This document shows, piece after piece, positions 47,303 through 56,525 of a DNA stretch of 64,000 bases. Each line of letters begins with the position of its first letter. The stretch's first letter is position 1. Origin of the DNA: Aliivibrio_A sp016764915. Lineage in GTDB: Bacteria; Pseudomonadota; Gammaproteobacteria; Enterobacterales; Vibrionaceae. The position numbers and the translations under genes were made by a program. Where the stretch lies: assembly GCA_965224595.1 (NCBI GenBank), contig OZ245058.1:2418001-2482000 (forward strand), in the 5' to 3' direction. The notes under the pieces are model-generated. The model had not been told where the DNA came from. It worked only from the letters and a program-made list of their open reading frames with translations, and did not search any database.

Positions 47303-48580
47303 ATGTCAGTTTACAATACACTCTGTTTTCTTGCTGCAGCTGCGATGTTCATTGCTTTTTTAAATAGCAAGATTGGGAAAATGCAAACCACGATAGCCAT
47401 TACTGCAGGCGCGATGATGCTGTCGTTAGGGATCATCATTGCAGGGCAAAACGGCTGGTTTCATTTAACTGAAGTTGCCTCTGAAACGTTGAGCACCATT
47501 AACTTCGAAGACTTTCTACTAAAAGGGATCTTAGGATTTCTATTGTTCGCAGGTGGCTTAGGTATCAAGCTTCCGCATCTTAAAGATCAAAAGTGGGAAA
47601 TTACCGCCCTTGCACTTGGTGCGACACTTTTTTCGACCTTCTTCATCGGCTTTGCTCTTTGGTTTATTTGTCAGATGATTGGTATGCAGTTTGATCTCAT
47701 CTATTGTTTACTTTTTGGTTCACTTATCTCACCAACCGATCCAATAGCAGTATTGGCCATTGTTAAAAAACTCGATGCCCCAAAAAGAATATCTACTCAG
47801 ATTGAAGGTGAATCATTATTCAATGATGGTTTTGGTTTAGTGATATTTGTCACTCTATTTACCATCGCATTTGGCTCAGAAACGCCAACCGTATTAGGTG
47901 TCGTAGAACTGTTTGCTCAAGAAGCGATTGGCGGTATTGTTTATGGGTTCGCTTTAGGATTGACTTTCCACTACTTCATCAGTGCCACCAATGACCACTC
48001 AATGGAACTACTGCTCACTATTTGTATTCCAACAGCGGGTTACGCCTTAGCGGAAGTGCTGCATGTGTCTGGCCCTCTTGCGATGGTTGTCTCTGGGATC
48101 ATGATTGGTAACTGGACTCGTTATATTGGTTTCTCGAAAGAGAGTGAAGAGCACTTGGATCACTTCTGGGAATTAGTGGATGAGTTTCTCAATGGTATTT
48201 TGTTTCTACTTATTGGTCTTTCCATGCTGCTGTTTAAACTGCACCAAGAAGATTGGATCTTAATGGTTATCGCTATTCCTCTGGTATTAGTCAGCCGTTA
48301 TTTGAGTGTATTCCTCTCATACGTAGGCTTCAAACGTTACAGAAGTTATAATTCATGGTCAGTTAAAATTCTTACCTGGGGCGGACTTCGAGGTGGTTTG
48401 GCGCTGGCGATGGCGATGGCGATACCAGCAGGCATCATCGTAGTACCCGAAAAGGACATTGATGTTCGTGAGATTATCTTGGTAATGACCTACTCGGTAG
48501 TGGTGTTCTCAATTCTTATTCAAGGATCAACGATTACCCGATTAATTGAAAAAGCCAAACAAGAAGAGAGAGAGCATTAA
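47303..48580 (+). CDS. CPA1-family Na+/H+ antiporter (NhaP type)
   Basis: Polytopic inner-membrane antiporter of about 425 residues with roughly 12-13 helices. Visible family features are the SPTDPIAVLAIVKKL segment with the ion-site Asp, the EGESLFNDGFGLVIF segment, and LTWGGLRGGLALAMAM. A longer frame runs from 47225, but AAAGG sits seven bases before ATG 47303 (MSVYNTLCFLAA), which is preferred. Single gene with its own terminator. Exports Na+ or K+ in exchange for protons; ion preference not readable. Confidence 0.88.
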   Translation: MSVYNTLCFLAAAAMFIAFLNSKIGKMQTTIAITAGAMMLSLGIIIAGQNGWFHLTEVASETLSTINFEDFLLKGILGFLLFAGGLGIKLPHLKDQKWEITALALGATLFSTFFIGFALWFICQMIGMQFDLIYCLLFGSLISPTDPIAVLAIVKKLDAPKRISTQIEGESLFNDGFGLVIFVTLFTIAFGSETPTVLGVVELFAQEAIGGIVYGFALGLTFHYFISATNDHSMELLLTICIPTAGYALAEVLHVSGPLAMVVSGIMIGNWTRYIGFSKESEEHLDHFWELVDEFLNGILFLLIGLSMLLFKLHQEDWILMVIAIPLVLVSRYLSVFLSYVGFKRYRSYNSWSVKILTWGGLRGGLALAMAMAIPAGIIVVPEKDIDVREIILVMTYSVVVFSILIQGSTITRLIEKAKQEEREH

Positions 48581-48606
48581 CCGCTCAGACAAAACGAAAA
48601 CAACCT

Positions 48607-48638
48607 AAAGCCAGCATCTTCTTCTTGCTGGCTTTTTT
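48607..48638 (+). terminator. Terminator after the antiporter gene
   Basis: 10-bp stem AAAGCCAGCA / TGCTGGCTTT with a 9-base loop and a T-run. It sits between convergent genes. Confidence 0.88.
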
Positions 48639-48653
48639 AATGTAGAAATAGTG

Positions 48654-49604
48654 CTATTTAACATCATAGTGATTGGTAAAAGTCGCGTTTGCAAAGTCAT
48701 CAAGATCATAAGGTGTTTGCTGATAAACACAGTAATTAAGCCAGTTTGAAAACAGCAGGTGCCCATGGCTTCGCCACGTCGCTATCGGACGATTATCCGG
48801 ATTATTGTCAGGGTAATAATTTAGCGGTATCTCAGGTTCCATACCTTCACTGGCATCTCGTTTAAACTCAATGTCTAGCGTATTTGCATCATACTCTGGG
48901 TGACCCGTTACAAATACGTTTCTCATGTTTTTAGTTGAAGCTAAGTAAACTCCCGCTTCATCAGAGTGCGCAAGAATATCCAGATCAGTATGCTCTTGAA
49001 GGTAGTTCAACGAGAAATCCGCGTAACGAGAATGCGGAGCAACAAAAGTATCATCAAACCCTCTTAGAATGGGGTGGATACAACTTAATGCCTGATGATT
49101 ATAAACGCCAGACAATTTGTTTTTTCGGGTTCTCTTTGGCAGATCATACAACAACTTAAGACCAGCTTGAGCAGCCCAGCACACATAAAGTGTCGAGGTG
49201 ACATGATTATTGGCCCAATCCATGATTGTTTGTAGATGATCCCAATAGATCACATCTTCAAACTGCACCAGACCTAAAGGAGCACCAGTAATAATCAAAC
49301 CATCAAAATGTCGGTTCTTGACCATTTCAAACTGTCGATAAAAAGTATTTAAATGCTCAGTGGGGGTATTTTTACTTGGTCGATCATCAATTCGAAGCAG
49401 TTCAACATCAACTTGTAACGGGCTATTGGATAATAGGCGCATAAATTGAGTTTCTGTTTCAATCTTCTTAGGCATTAAATTGAGGATAAGGACTTTAAGG
49501 GGGCGTATCTCTTGCTTGGTCGCTCTAGAGTTGGCCATGACAAAGATATTCTCTTTGCGCAATATATCTGAGGCTGGAAGTGAATCTGGAATCCTAATTG
49601 GCAT
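48654..49604 (-). CDS. metA: Homoserine O-succinyltransferase MetA
   Basis: First committed enzyme of methionine synthesis, acylating homoserine; 316 residues. The glutamine-amidotransferase-like nucleophile segment YVCWAAQAGL and the catalytic VTGHPEYDANTL segment with Glu are both present. The standard N-terminus MPIRIPDSLPASDILR fixes the start. Family annotation is succinyltransferase, though members can use acetyl-CoA. Preceded by a MetJ box. Confidence 0.96.
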   Translation of the reverse strand: MPIRIPDSLPASDILRKENIFVMANSRATKQEIRPLKVLILNLMPKKIETETQFMRLLSNSPLQVDVELLRIDDRPSKNTPTEHLNTFYRQFEMVKNRHFDGLIITGAPLGLVQFEDVIYWDHLQTIMDWANNHVTSTLYVCWAAQAGLKLLYDLPKRTRKNKLSGVYNHQALSCIHPILRGFDDTFVAPHSRYADFSLNYLQEHTDLDILAHSDEAGVYLASTKNMRNVFVTGHPEYDANTLDIEFKRDASEGMEPEIPLNYYPDNNPDNRPIATWRSHGHLLFSNWLNYCVYQQTPYDLDDFANATFTNHYDVK

Positions 49605-49617
49605 AAAGCTTTCCCTT

Positions 49618-49641
49618 AAACATTTAGACGTCTATACATCC
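49618..49641 (-). promoter_or_regulatory. MetJ operator (met boxes) upstream of metA
   Basis: A perfect AGACGTCT at 49626-49633 with partial boxes on both sides (AAACATTT, ATACATCC), 14-37 bp upstream of the metA start. Confidence 0.8.
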
Positions 49642-49724
49642 AAATATAATAAGCTTTAACACCAATGTCGAGTTAAAAATTATTCGCTAAAAAAACAACA
49701 CTGTCCATTTGGTTTTTAAAAGCG

Positions 49725-49753
49725 AAAAAGTCAACATAATGGCTGACTTTTTT
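49725..49753 (-). terminator. Terminator of the small Cys-rich gene
   Basis: AAAAAGTCA / TGACTTTTT inverted repeat with a 10-base loop directly after the stop of the 49754-50029 gene. T-run on the minus strand. Confidence 0.7.
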
Positions 49754-50029
49754 CTAGAGACAAAAATCAATAGGAATCATCTCAACTTCATCAGAAACTT
49801 CAATTTGAAAGGTGTAGTTATTGCTGTGTTTTTCACACAATGGAATAACAAAAGTATCAGATTTGAAGTGAGTTTCTTTTTTAACAATTGCACCGTGTGA
49901 GTTTGAATTGCAGCAATTGATTTCTGAACAATAAGATTTTGGTGATTCGGAAAAGTGAGTCCAATAGTCAAACCAGTTTCTTTTTGCTTCTTCAGTTTTT
50001 AGTTCGTTAGATATATTAGTTAAAATCAT
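49754..50029 (-). CDS. Small Cys/His-rich hypothetical protein
   Basis: 91 residues, not assigned to a named family. The middle holds CSEINCCNSNSHGAIVKK and the later part VIPLCEKHSN; two Cys clusters plus CxxH suggest a treble-clef or zinc-ribbon-like metal site, similar in spacing to small HNH-like domains. An AGGTCTTT sequence precedes the ATG and a terminator follows the stop, both of which argue for a real gene. Single transcription unit between metA and citB. Function unknown. Confidence 0.6.
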   Translation of the reverse strand: MILTNISNELKTEEAKRNWFDYWTHFSESPKSYCSEINCCNSNSHGAIVKKETHFKSDTFVIPLCEKHSNNYTFQIEVSDEVEMIPIDFCL

Positions 50030-50314
50030 AAAGACCTCTTACATTAATAATAATCGGTACATTAAGTTAGCATCACAATTCGTTAACTCAATTAACCAAC
50101 TAGCCTTCTACAGTACTAAGGTATCTCTTTATTATGCAGATGAGAATTAACTTAAATAATTTAAACGACTTTAATCAAACTAGGTTTTAGCTCTTTTTAT
50201 CATTCATGTCATTATCTAATAATCTACTTGCCTCCCCTCTAATTCCCCCGAATATAGAGAGTAAATTCAATAGCTTAAAAATTGCATATGAATTTAATTA
50301 TTCAAAAAAAATTA

Positions 50315-51010
50315 TTACTTATGTTCAGTTCGATAATATACTCGCTCAGGTCTTCCTACTCGACCATGCTCTATTTTGGCTTCTAAAAAACCACTCGCTG
50401 TAAAATATTCTAGGTACCGTCTTGCCGTCGTTTTACTGACTCCGATCTCTTTACCTAAACTGTCTGCAGTATTCGATGAAGATTCAACACTAAATACATC
50501 TCTTATTTTATTCAATGTTAATTCGTCTATGCCTTTTGGCAAATTCGAACTTTCCATATCACGCGCTTGGAAATTAAAAAGATAATCAACATGACGCTGA
50601 TTCACACTGTCGTTCGCTTTAATCGAACTGATGTATTTAACGTAGCGGTTTAAGGTATCTTGTAATCGATCGTAAGCAATCGGCTTTAGTAAATAATCGA
50701 ACCCACCACTGCGTACTGCTTCTCTAACCGTATCCATATCACTGGCAGCTGTAATAAAAATGATGTCGCAGCTGTTTTTAGTGCCCAGTTGCTCTTTTAG
50801 AAGATCAATTCCCTTCCCATCTGGAAGATAGTTATCCAATAAAATCAATTGAGGTTTTAGCAGACGGATCATATTTCTAGCTTCAGCTAAATTTTTGGCA
50901 ATTCCAACGGGTTTAAAACGAAAGCTTTGTTGTAGGAATTGAGTATGCAGCTCTGCGATATTAGCTTCATCTTCAACGATAAGTACATCTATCATGTCCA
51001 TATTAATCAT
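50315..51010 (-). CDS. citB: Citrate response regulator CitB (DpiA/DcuR family)
   Basis: Response regulator of 231 residues. The receiver domain has the acidic pair (IVEDEANIAEL), phosphoacceptor Asp in LILLDNYLPDGKG (about residue 57) and the conserved Thr/Lys region (FITAAS, LLKPIAY). The C-terminal HTH (EIGVSKTTARRYLEYF) is the CitB/DcuR type. Its start overlaps the kinase stop by 4 bases. It should activate both the oad and cit operons in response to citrate without oxygen. Confidence 0.9.
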   Translation of the reverse strand: MINMDMIDVLIVEDEANIAELHTQFLQQSFRFKPVGIAKNLAEARNMIRLLKPQLILLDNYLPDGKGIDLLKEQLGTKNSCDIIFITAASDMDTVREAVRSGGFDYLLKPIAYDRLQDTLNRYVKYISSIKANDSVNQRHVDYLFNFQARDMESSNLPKGIDELTLNKIRDVFSVESSSNTADSLGKEIGVSKTTARRYLEYFTASGFLEAKIEHGRVGRPERVYYRTEHK

Positions 51011-52626
51011 CTCTTATTAGGTACAAATAGTGAAAATATTGCTCCAAGTGGCTCTGCTTCATCTACGATCACTACACCACCAGCGTTAGTAATAAAACGA
51101 TGAACCAAATACAGACCAATACCATGACCCTCTTCTTCTTTGCTCGTTGCTCCTTTCTCAAACAGTAAATGAACTTTTTCAAGATCTATTCCAGCTCCAT
51201 TGTCACTGACTTCGACAACTAATTCGTCTGTAATATCAGTAATTAAAAGAACGATTGTTTTGTTGCTATTGGGATTTTTTAATGTTGCTTCAAAAGCATT
51301 ATCCAACAAGTTACCAATCACAGCAGCTAACTCATTAGATGAGATGTTGACGGGCTCAGCTTGAAGTAAACAGGTTGTCTCAAATTCAAGTTTTAAACCT
51401 AGCTCTTGTGCACGGCTGTACTTTCCTAACAGTAAACCCGCGATAATTCGGCAATTAAAAGTATGTGATACGTAGTCAATAAGCTGCTGTTGGTTTTCGG
51501 TTTCACTACGAATTGTTTTTAACGCCTGATCATAAGCACCTATCTGTATCAATCCACTGATGGTTGATAACCGATTTGCATGCTCATGAGTCACAACTCT
51601 AAAGTTTTCTGTAAATTGGCGAACCTGGGTTAATTGATGCGTAAGTGTATTAATATCATTACGTCTTCTAAAGCTCACTACCCAGCCAGAATGATCTCCG
51701 CTGTCAGTAATGGCCACCCGACTTGCAATTAATGTCTCGCCGTTTAAGTTTATCACTTCATCATTAATATTGTTGCTCGTTGGATGACAAAGCAAAAAAG
51801 AAGCTGGGGTGACAAATTCGCTCACCAACCTTCCAATAAGATATTTACGTGAATAACTAATGCCAAGAATACTTAACCCAGTTTTATTAACAGTAACAAT
51901 CTTACCGTCAGTATCGACAGCAATGATGCCCTCATATACCGCTTGTAAAACCGACTCTTGCAGACGAAGAGATAGGGCTATCTCATTGGGCTCCATATCA
52001 TACATTTGCCGCTTGATGTGCGTAGAAAACGCCCAAGCACCAATAAACGAGATAAGAAGTGTTAACAACAATGTAAAGAAAACTGGCTGAAGGTAAAAAG
52101 AGAACCAAGTATCTATACTATCAAGTAGATAACCCACAGAGATGACACCAACAATCTGATTGTTGGATGAGAAAATTGGGGCTTTGCCTCTTATGGCAAA
52201 ACCTAAGCTTCCTTTACGGATAGAGTAATATGACTCTCCAAGCTTCAACGCTCTAGAGCTATCTCCGCCCACCATTGGTAGTCCAACTTTACTGGGATTA
52301 GGGTGAGCCAGACGTACTTCATCATTGTTGCCGACCACGATATAATCAGCATCTGTAAAGGGCGATAATCTGTCTATTAAACTTTGAACGACTCTTCGAT
52401 GGTCTTTCTCTACCGCTTCGATAAGCTCATAATCACTGGCTATCTCTCTGGCTTGCACCATCGCTCGTGTACCGACCTGCTGCTGGATCGTATTACTTAA
52501 TGTTATATGAAAGATATACCCAATAAAGAAAAGCTGCACACTCACAACTAATGACAATAATAACAGTAATCGAGTTTTGAATGACAAACCTGAATAGATT
52601 CTATCGGGTAACCACTGAAGCAACAC
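51007..52626 (-). CDS. citA: Citrate sensor histidine kinase CitA (DpiB)
   Basis: Membrane histidine kinase of about 539 residues: a membrane helix near residues 20-40, a periplasmic PAS-like citrate-binding domain (DADYIVVGNNDEVRLAHPNP; GKAPIFSSNNQIVGVISVGYL), a second helix, a cytoplasmic PAS domain, the H-box RVVTHEHANRLSTISGLI, and ATPase boxes (NLLDNAFEAT; GHGIGLYLV). A TTG-led frame begins at 52650; AAGG in front of GTG 52626 makes that start more likely. Upstream oadB ends 119 bp away, so citAB may be read from the oad promoter or its own. Confidence 0.91.
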   Translation of the reverse strand: MLLQWLPDRIYSGLSFKTRLLLLLSLVVSVQLFFIGYIFHITLSNTIQQQVGTRAMVQAREIASDYELIEAVEKDHRRVVQSLIDRLSPFTDADYIVVGNNDEVRLAHPNPSKVGLPMVGGDSSRALKLGESYYSIRKGSLGFAIRGKAPIFSSNNQIVGVISVGYLLDSIDTWFSFYLQPVFFTLLLTLLISFIGAWAFSTHIKRQMYDMEPNEIALSLRLQESVLQAVYEGIIAVDTDGKIVTVNKTGLSILGISYSRKYLIGRLVSEFVTPASFLLCHPTSNNINDEVINLNGETLIASRVAITDSGDHSGWVVSFRRRNDINTLTHQLTQVRQFTENFRVVTHEHANRLSTISGLIQIGAYDQALKTIRSETENQQQLIDYVSHTFNCRIIAGLLLGKYSRAQELGLKLEFETTCLLQAEPVNISSNELAAVIGNLLDNAFEATLKNPNSNKTIVLLITDITDELVVEVSDNGAGIDLEKVHLLFEKGATSKEEEGHGIGLYLVHRFITNAGGVVIVDEAEPLGAIFSLFVPNKR

Positions 52627-52744
52627 ATTCACCTTACAGATAAATAACAATCATAAATAATTGGATAGTATAATAGAGATAATACTATCAGTTGCATAAC
52701 AATGAAAAGTTGATCAGGATCTATTAAAGACCCTGACCTTTACA

Positions 52745-54049
52745 TTAACTTCCTAAAACATAGTTGATCATCACACCAGCAGCAACCGCTGAACCAATAA
52801 CCCCTGCAACATTAGGTCCCATCGCATGCATCAATAAGAAGTTTTGAGGGTTATCCTCTAAACCTACTTTGTTTGATACTCTTGCGGCCATTGGTACTGC
52901 AGAGACACCCGCCGAACCAATGAGAGGATTCACTTTATGTTTGCAAAACTTATTCATTAGCTTGGCCATCAAGATTCCCGTAGCAGTACCAATGCAAAAT
53001 GCAATAATACCTAATACGAGGATTCCTATCGTTTGTGGCTGAAGAAATTTGTCAGCCACCAGCTTAGAGCCCACAGATAAGCCTAAGAAGATGGTTACGA
53101 TATTGATCAAACCATTCTGAGCTGTATCTGAAAGACGCTCCACAACACCACATTCACGCATGATATTACCAAAACAGAACATGCCAAGTAATGGCGTTGC
53201 TGATGGCAATAACATCGCAATCAAAATAAGTAACATAAGTGGGAAGAAAATCTTCTCAATCTTACTTACTGGTCTTAGCTGCGTCATAGTGATTTGACGT
53301 TCTTCAACCGTTGTTAGCGCTCTCATAATTGGTGGCTGGATCATCGGAACCAATGCCATGTATGAATATGCAGCTACCGCGATTGCACCAAGTAATTCAG
53401 GCGCAAGCATGCTTGATACGTATATTGCCGTTGGGCCATCAGCACCACCGATAATACCAATCGCAGCTGCCTGAGCAACACTGAAGTCCATGATTCCTAA
53501 TGAGCTAAGCCCAAGTGCACCAAGCACCGTTGCAAAGATACCAAACTGAGCAGCAGCTCCAAGCAGTAGCGTTTTAGGGTTTGCAAGCAGCGGACCAAAA
53601 TCAGTCATTGCGCCGACGCCCATAAAGATAACCAACGGACCAATACCGGTTGCAATCACGACGCTATAAAAAACATATAACATGCCATCTGAGTACTTAA
53701 ACTCTTGTGCAAGTAGTTTGATCTCAGCAAGTTGACTAGGAGTCGCCAGCTTCAGCGTCTCTTTTAAAGCAACAGCGGTTGAATCAGCAATACCCAATAC
53801 ATTACTAAACGCAGCAAGTACTTCTGGTTTGCTAGCGTGTAACGCACTTTCAACGGCCGAAATGGCCAAACCTGCATCAGGTAGGTTTGCTAAAATGCCC
53901 CCAAAACCAATTGGAACCAATAGTAAAGGTTCAAACTGCTTTACAATAGCCAAGTAAAGTAAACCAAGGCCAACAACAATCATGACCGCTTGCCCCCACT
54001 GTAAGTGGAAGAAACCAAAATTGTTAATAAGTGATAATATCTGATCCAT
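52745..54049 (-). CDS. oadB: Oxaloacetate decarboxylase beta subunit OadB (Na+ pump)
   Basis: Polytopic inner-membrane subunit, 434 residues. It decarboxylates carboxybiotin and pumps Na+ out. The functional segment IGIIGGADGPTAIYVSS carries the conserved Asp, and the NPLIGSAGVSAVPMAARV and MHAMGPNVAGVIGSAVAAG segments are typical of OadB/MmdB. It is 9 bases after oadA. Confidence 0.96.
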   Translation of the reverse strand: MDQILSLINNFGFFHLQWGQAVMIVVGLGLLYLAIVKQFEPLLLVPIGFGGILANLPDAGLAISAVESALHASKPEVLAAFSNVLGIADSTAVALKETLKLATPSQLAEIKLLAQEFKYSDGMLYVFYSVVIATGIGPLVIFMGVGAMTDFGPLLANPKTLLLGAAAQFGIFATVLGALGLSSLGIMDFSVAQAAAIGIIGGADGPTAIYVSSMLAPELLGAIAVAAYSYMALVPMIQPPIMRALTTVEERQITMTQLRPVSKIEKIFFPLMLLILIAMLLPSATPLLGMFCFGNIMRECGVVERLSDTAQNGLINIVTIFLGLSVGSKLVADKFLQPQTIGILVLGIIAFCIGTATGILMAKLMNKFCKHKVNPLIGSAGVSAVPMAARVSNKVGLEDNPQNFLLMHAMGPNVAGVIGSAVAAGVMINYVLGS

Positions 54050-54058
54050 GATTACTCC

Positions 54059-55843
54059 TTAAGCTATCGACAACAGTTGATCGCCAACTTGCACAGAATC
54101 ACCTTCAGATACATCCATCGATTGAAGAACACCCGATTTTGGTGCTCTAATCTCAGTTTCCATCTTCATTGCTTCCAGTATAAGAAGAATATCGCCTTCT
54201 TCTACTTGCTGCCCAGGTTTTGACATGATTTTCCAGATATTACCGGCTAAAGGAGCAGCCATTGGCTCGCCTTCGCCAACAGGAGATAATCCTGACTCAG
54301 ATTTCCCAGCAGGTGTAATTGCAGCGTACTGGGTGATGTCTCCACCTTCATTCACTTCTACTACATAGCTCTGACCTTCAACTTTAACCGTGTAAACACC
54401 TGGCTGATCTTCCGAACCGCTCTGCAGCGCTTTTTTCGCAGATTCTAAAGTAGGTACTGGCTCAAAGGCTTCTGGATTTCCACGGTTTTCAAGGAACTTC
54501 CAAGCAACCTGTGTAAACAGAGCAACAGTTAATACATCATCGATTACGTCATCAGCAAGTGTGATGCCTTTCTCTTTAGCTTCTTTAAGAACTTCTTGCT
54601 CAAGAGAAACCATTTCATCTTCGATGTTGTCAGCAGGGCGACAAGTGATAGGCTCAGCACCGTCAAGTACACGCTGTTGAAGCTCTAGATTGACGGCTGC
54701 TGGTGTTTTTCCATATTCACCTTTTAGTACGCCAGCGGTCTCTTTAGTAATCGTTTTATAACGCTCGCCCATCAGTATGTTGATAACCGCTTGGGTACCG
54801 ACAATTTGTGAGGTTGGTGTTACTAATGGTAAGTGACCTAAATCTTCTCTTACCTTTGGGATTTCTAGTAGAACTTCATCCAATTTATCCGCTGCATTTT
54901 GCTGCTTTAATTGGCTTTCCATATTAGTTAGCATGCCACCAGGAACTTGAGCAACTAAAATACGTGAATCTGTGCCTTTTAACTGGCCTTCAAATTCTGC
55001 ATATTTCTTACGAACTTCTCGGAAGTAAGCAGAAACCTCTTCAACTTTATTTAGGTCTAAGCCTGTATCACGCTCAGTACCAGCAAGAAGTGCAATAATT
55101 GATTCAGTTGCAGGGTGACCATAAGTGCAGCTCATTGAAGAGATCGCAGTATCCACTCTATCAACACCCGCTTCAATTGCTTTCATTAGCGTCATATCCG
55201 CTAAACCTGCAGTTGCATGGCAGTGTAAATGCAAATCAACATCTACTTGGCTTTTTAGTGTTTTAATTAAGTCGTACGCTTCATATGGCGTTAAGATGCC
55301 AGCCATATCTTTAATTGCAATAGAGTCAACACCGATTTCACTCAAAGACTGAGCCATATCAACCCAAGATTGCAAATTATGAGCAGGACTGGTGGTATAA
55401 CAGATAGTACCTTGAGCGTGAGCGCCTTGTTTTTTAACCGCTGAAATTGCACGTTGTAAATTGCGTGGGTCATTCATTGCATCAAAAACACGGAATACAT
55501 CCATACCATTAACAACAGCACGTTCTACAAATTTATCAACAACATCATCAGCATAATGACGGTAGCCCAGTAAATTCTGGCCTCTTAATAACATCTGCTG
55601 TGGCGTTTTTGGCATTGCTTTTTTTAGTTCACGTAGACGAACCCAAGGATCTTCACCTAGGTAACGAATGCAAGAATCAAAGGTCGCGCCTCCCCAACTT
55701 TCGAGAGACCAGTATCCAATTTCATCCAATTTGCTAGCAATAGGCAACATATCATCAATGCGAAGACGAGTTGCAAACAGTGATTGATGAGCGTCTCTTA
55801 ATACTACGTCGGTAATTCCGACGGGTTTGATAATTTTTGACAT
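54059..55843 (-). CDS. oadA: Oxaloacetate decarboxylase alpha subunit OadA (biotin protein)
   Basis: Carboxyltransferase plus biotin carrier, 594 residues. The N-terminal TIM-barrel carboxyltransferase domain begins ITDVVLRDAHQSLFATRLR and continues with the DLHLHCHATAGL metal site. A flexible hinge near residues 500-530 leads to the biotinyl domain, where LILEAMKMETEI contains the biotinylated Lys. Between oadG and oadB in the usual operon. Confidence 0.97.
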   Translation of the reverse strand: MSKIIKPVGITDVVLRDAHQSLFATRLRIDDMLPIASKLDEIGYWSLESWGGATFDSCIRYLGEDPWVRLRELKKAMPKTPQQMLLRGQNLLGYRHYADDVVDKFVERAVVNGMDVFRVFDAMNDPRNLQRAISAVKKQGAHAQGTICYTTSPAHNLQSWVDMAQSLSEIGVDSIAIKDMAGILTPYEAYDLIKTLKSQVDVDLHLHCHATAGLADMTLMKAIEAGVDRVDTAISSMSCTYGHPATESIIALLAGTERDTGLDLNKVEEVSAYFREVRKKYAEFEGQLKGTDSRILVAQVPGGMLTNMESQLKQQNAADKLDEVLLEIPKVREDLGHLPLVTPTSQIVGTQAVINILMGERYKTITKETAGVLKGEYGKTPAAVNLELQQRVLDGAEPITCRPADNIEDEMVSLEQEVLKEAKEKGITLADDVIDDVLTVALFTQVAWKFLENRGNPEAFEPVPTLESAKKALQSGSEDQPGVYTVKVEGQSYVVEVNEGGDITQYAAITPAGKSESGLSPVGEGEPMAAPLAGNIWKIMSKPGQQVEEGDILLILEAMKMETEIRAPKSGVLQSMDVSEGDSVQVGDQLLSIA

Positions 55844-55853
55844 CTACTCTCTC

Positions 55854-56096
55854 CTAGAGGCATTTCTTATGATGATGAATAGCAGCAGTCAATACGGCAA
55901 CTAAAGTAGCGTTATCTTTACCTTGTGCTTGAGGCTGCTTTCTTGATGCTGTTGGTTCAACAGGCACAACAAATTTTTGTGCTACTTTTGACATAGCCGT
56001 TGTTGCGCCAACAAGCATAATTAAAAATGTCGCCACAAAACCCATGCCCAACATCATTAAATTCACGCCTTCCCAAAATAGTGAACTTTGCTCCAT
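55854..56096 (-). CDS. oadG: Oxaloacetate decarboxylase gamma subunit OadG
   Basis: Small membrane subunit of 80 residues: one helix (MMLGMGFVATFLIMLVGATT, about 14-33), a linker, and a C-terminal cytoplasmic tail ending HHHKKCL whose His residues bind zinc in the family. It assembles OadA onto OadB. First gene of the oadGAB operon; 10 bases before oadA. Confidence 0.93.
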   Translation of the reverse strand: MEQSSLFWEGVNLMMLGMGFVATFLIMLVGATTAMSKVAQKFVVPVEPTASRKQPQAQGKDNATLVAVLTAAIHHHKKCL

Positions 56097-56525
56097 TTTA
56101 TCTCCAACCTATAAGATAAGAAGAGAGCAGCTGTATATAGCTACCCTCTACATAAATAGACGAATACATAATGCCAACTGACATTCCGCGTATTTCCATT
56201 TCAACTATTAAAAATATTTATTCCGGAATTCTTACATCGCCTTGAAGTGCTCAAAGTGCCAATAAAAAGTGGCTTTGAGCTCATTGCACAATGTAAACAA
56301 TATTTGAAAACTCTTTTGTGATAATCGTCATTCATCGAAGCAACTTTAACTCGCTTTATTAATTTTAAAGGTTTTAATTTTAGATGATTAAAATCAATAA
56401 CTTATTAAATAAAACCATTAAAATTATTAATACCAAAAAAGCACTTGAAAAAGGTGAGGCACATCCATTTTTTCCCCTCACTAAAGCGCTAAATTTCAAC
56501 CAAACGTTGATTAAGGCCTACGACC
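56097..56525. promoter_or_regulatory. Divergent oad/cit regulatory region
   Basis: 429 bp without a gene between oadG and citC. It is very AT-rich, especially 56340-56450. TGTGATAATCGTCATT at 56315-56330 resembles a Crp site (TGTGA-N6-TCACA) in its left half and partly in its right. CitB should also bind here by analogy with enterobacterial cit loci, but I could not define its sites. Notably there is no transporter gene in this gap. Confidence 0.55.

Noticed and set aside
50206..50403. 65-codon plus-strand frame before and across the citB 3' end
   Set aside because: Overlaps citB antisense, composition not coding-like; the 285-bp gap at 50030-50314 shows no other supported feature.
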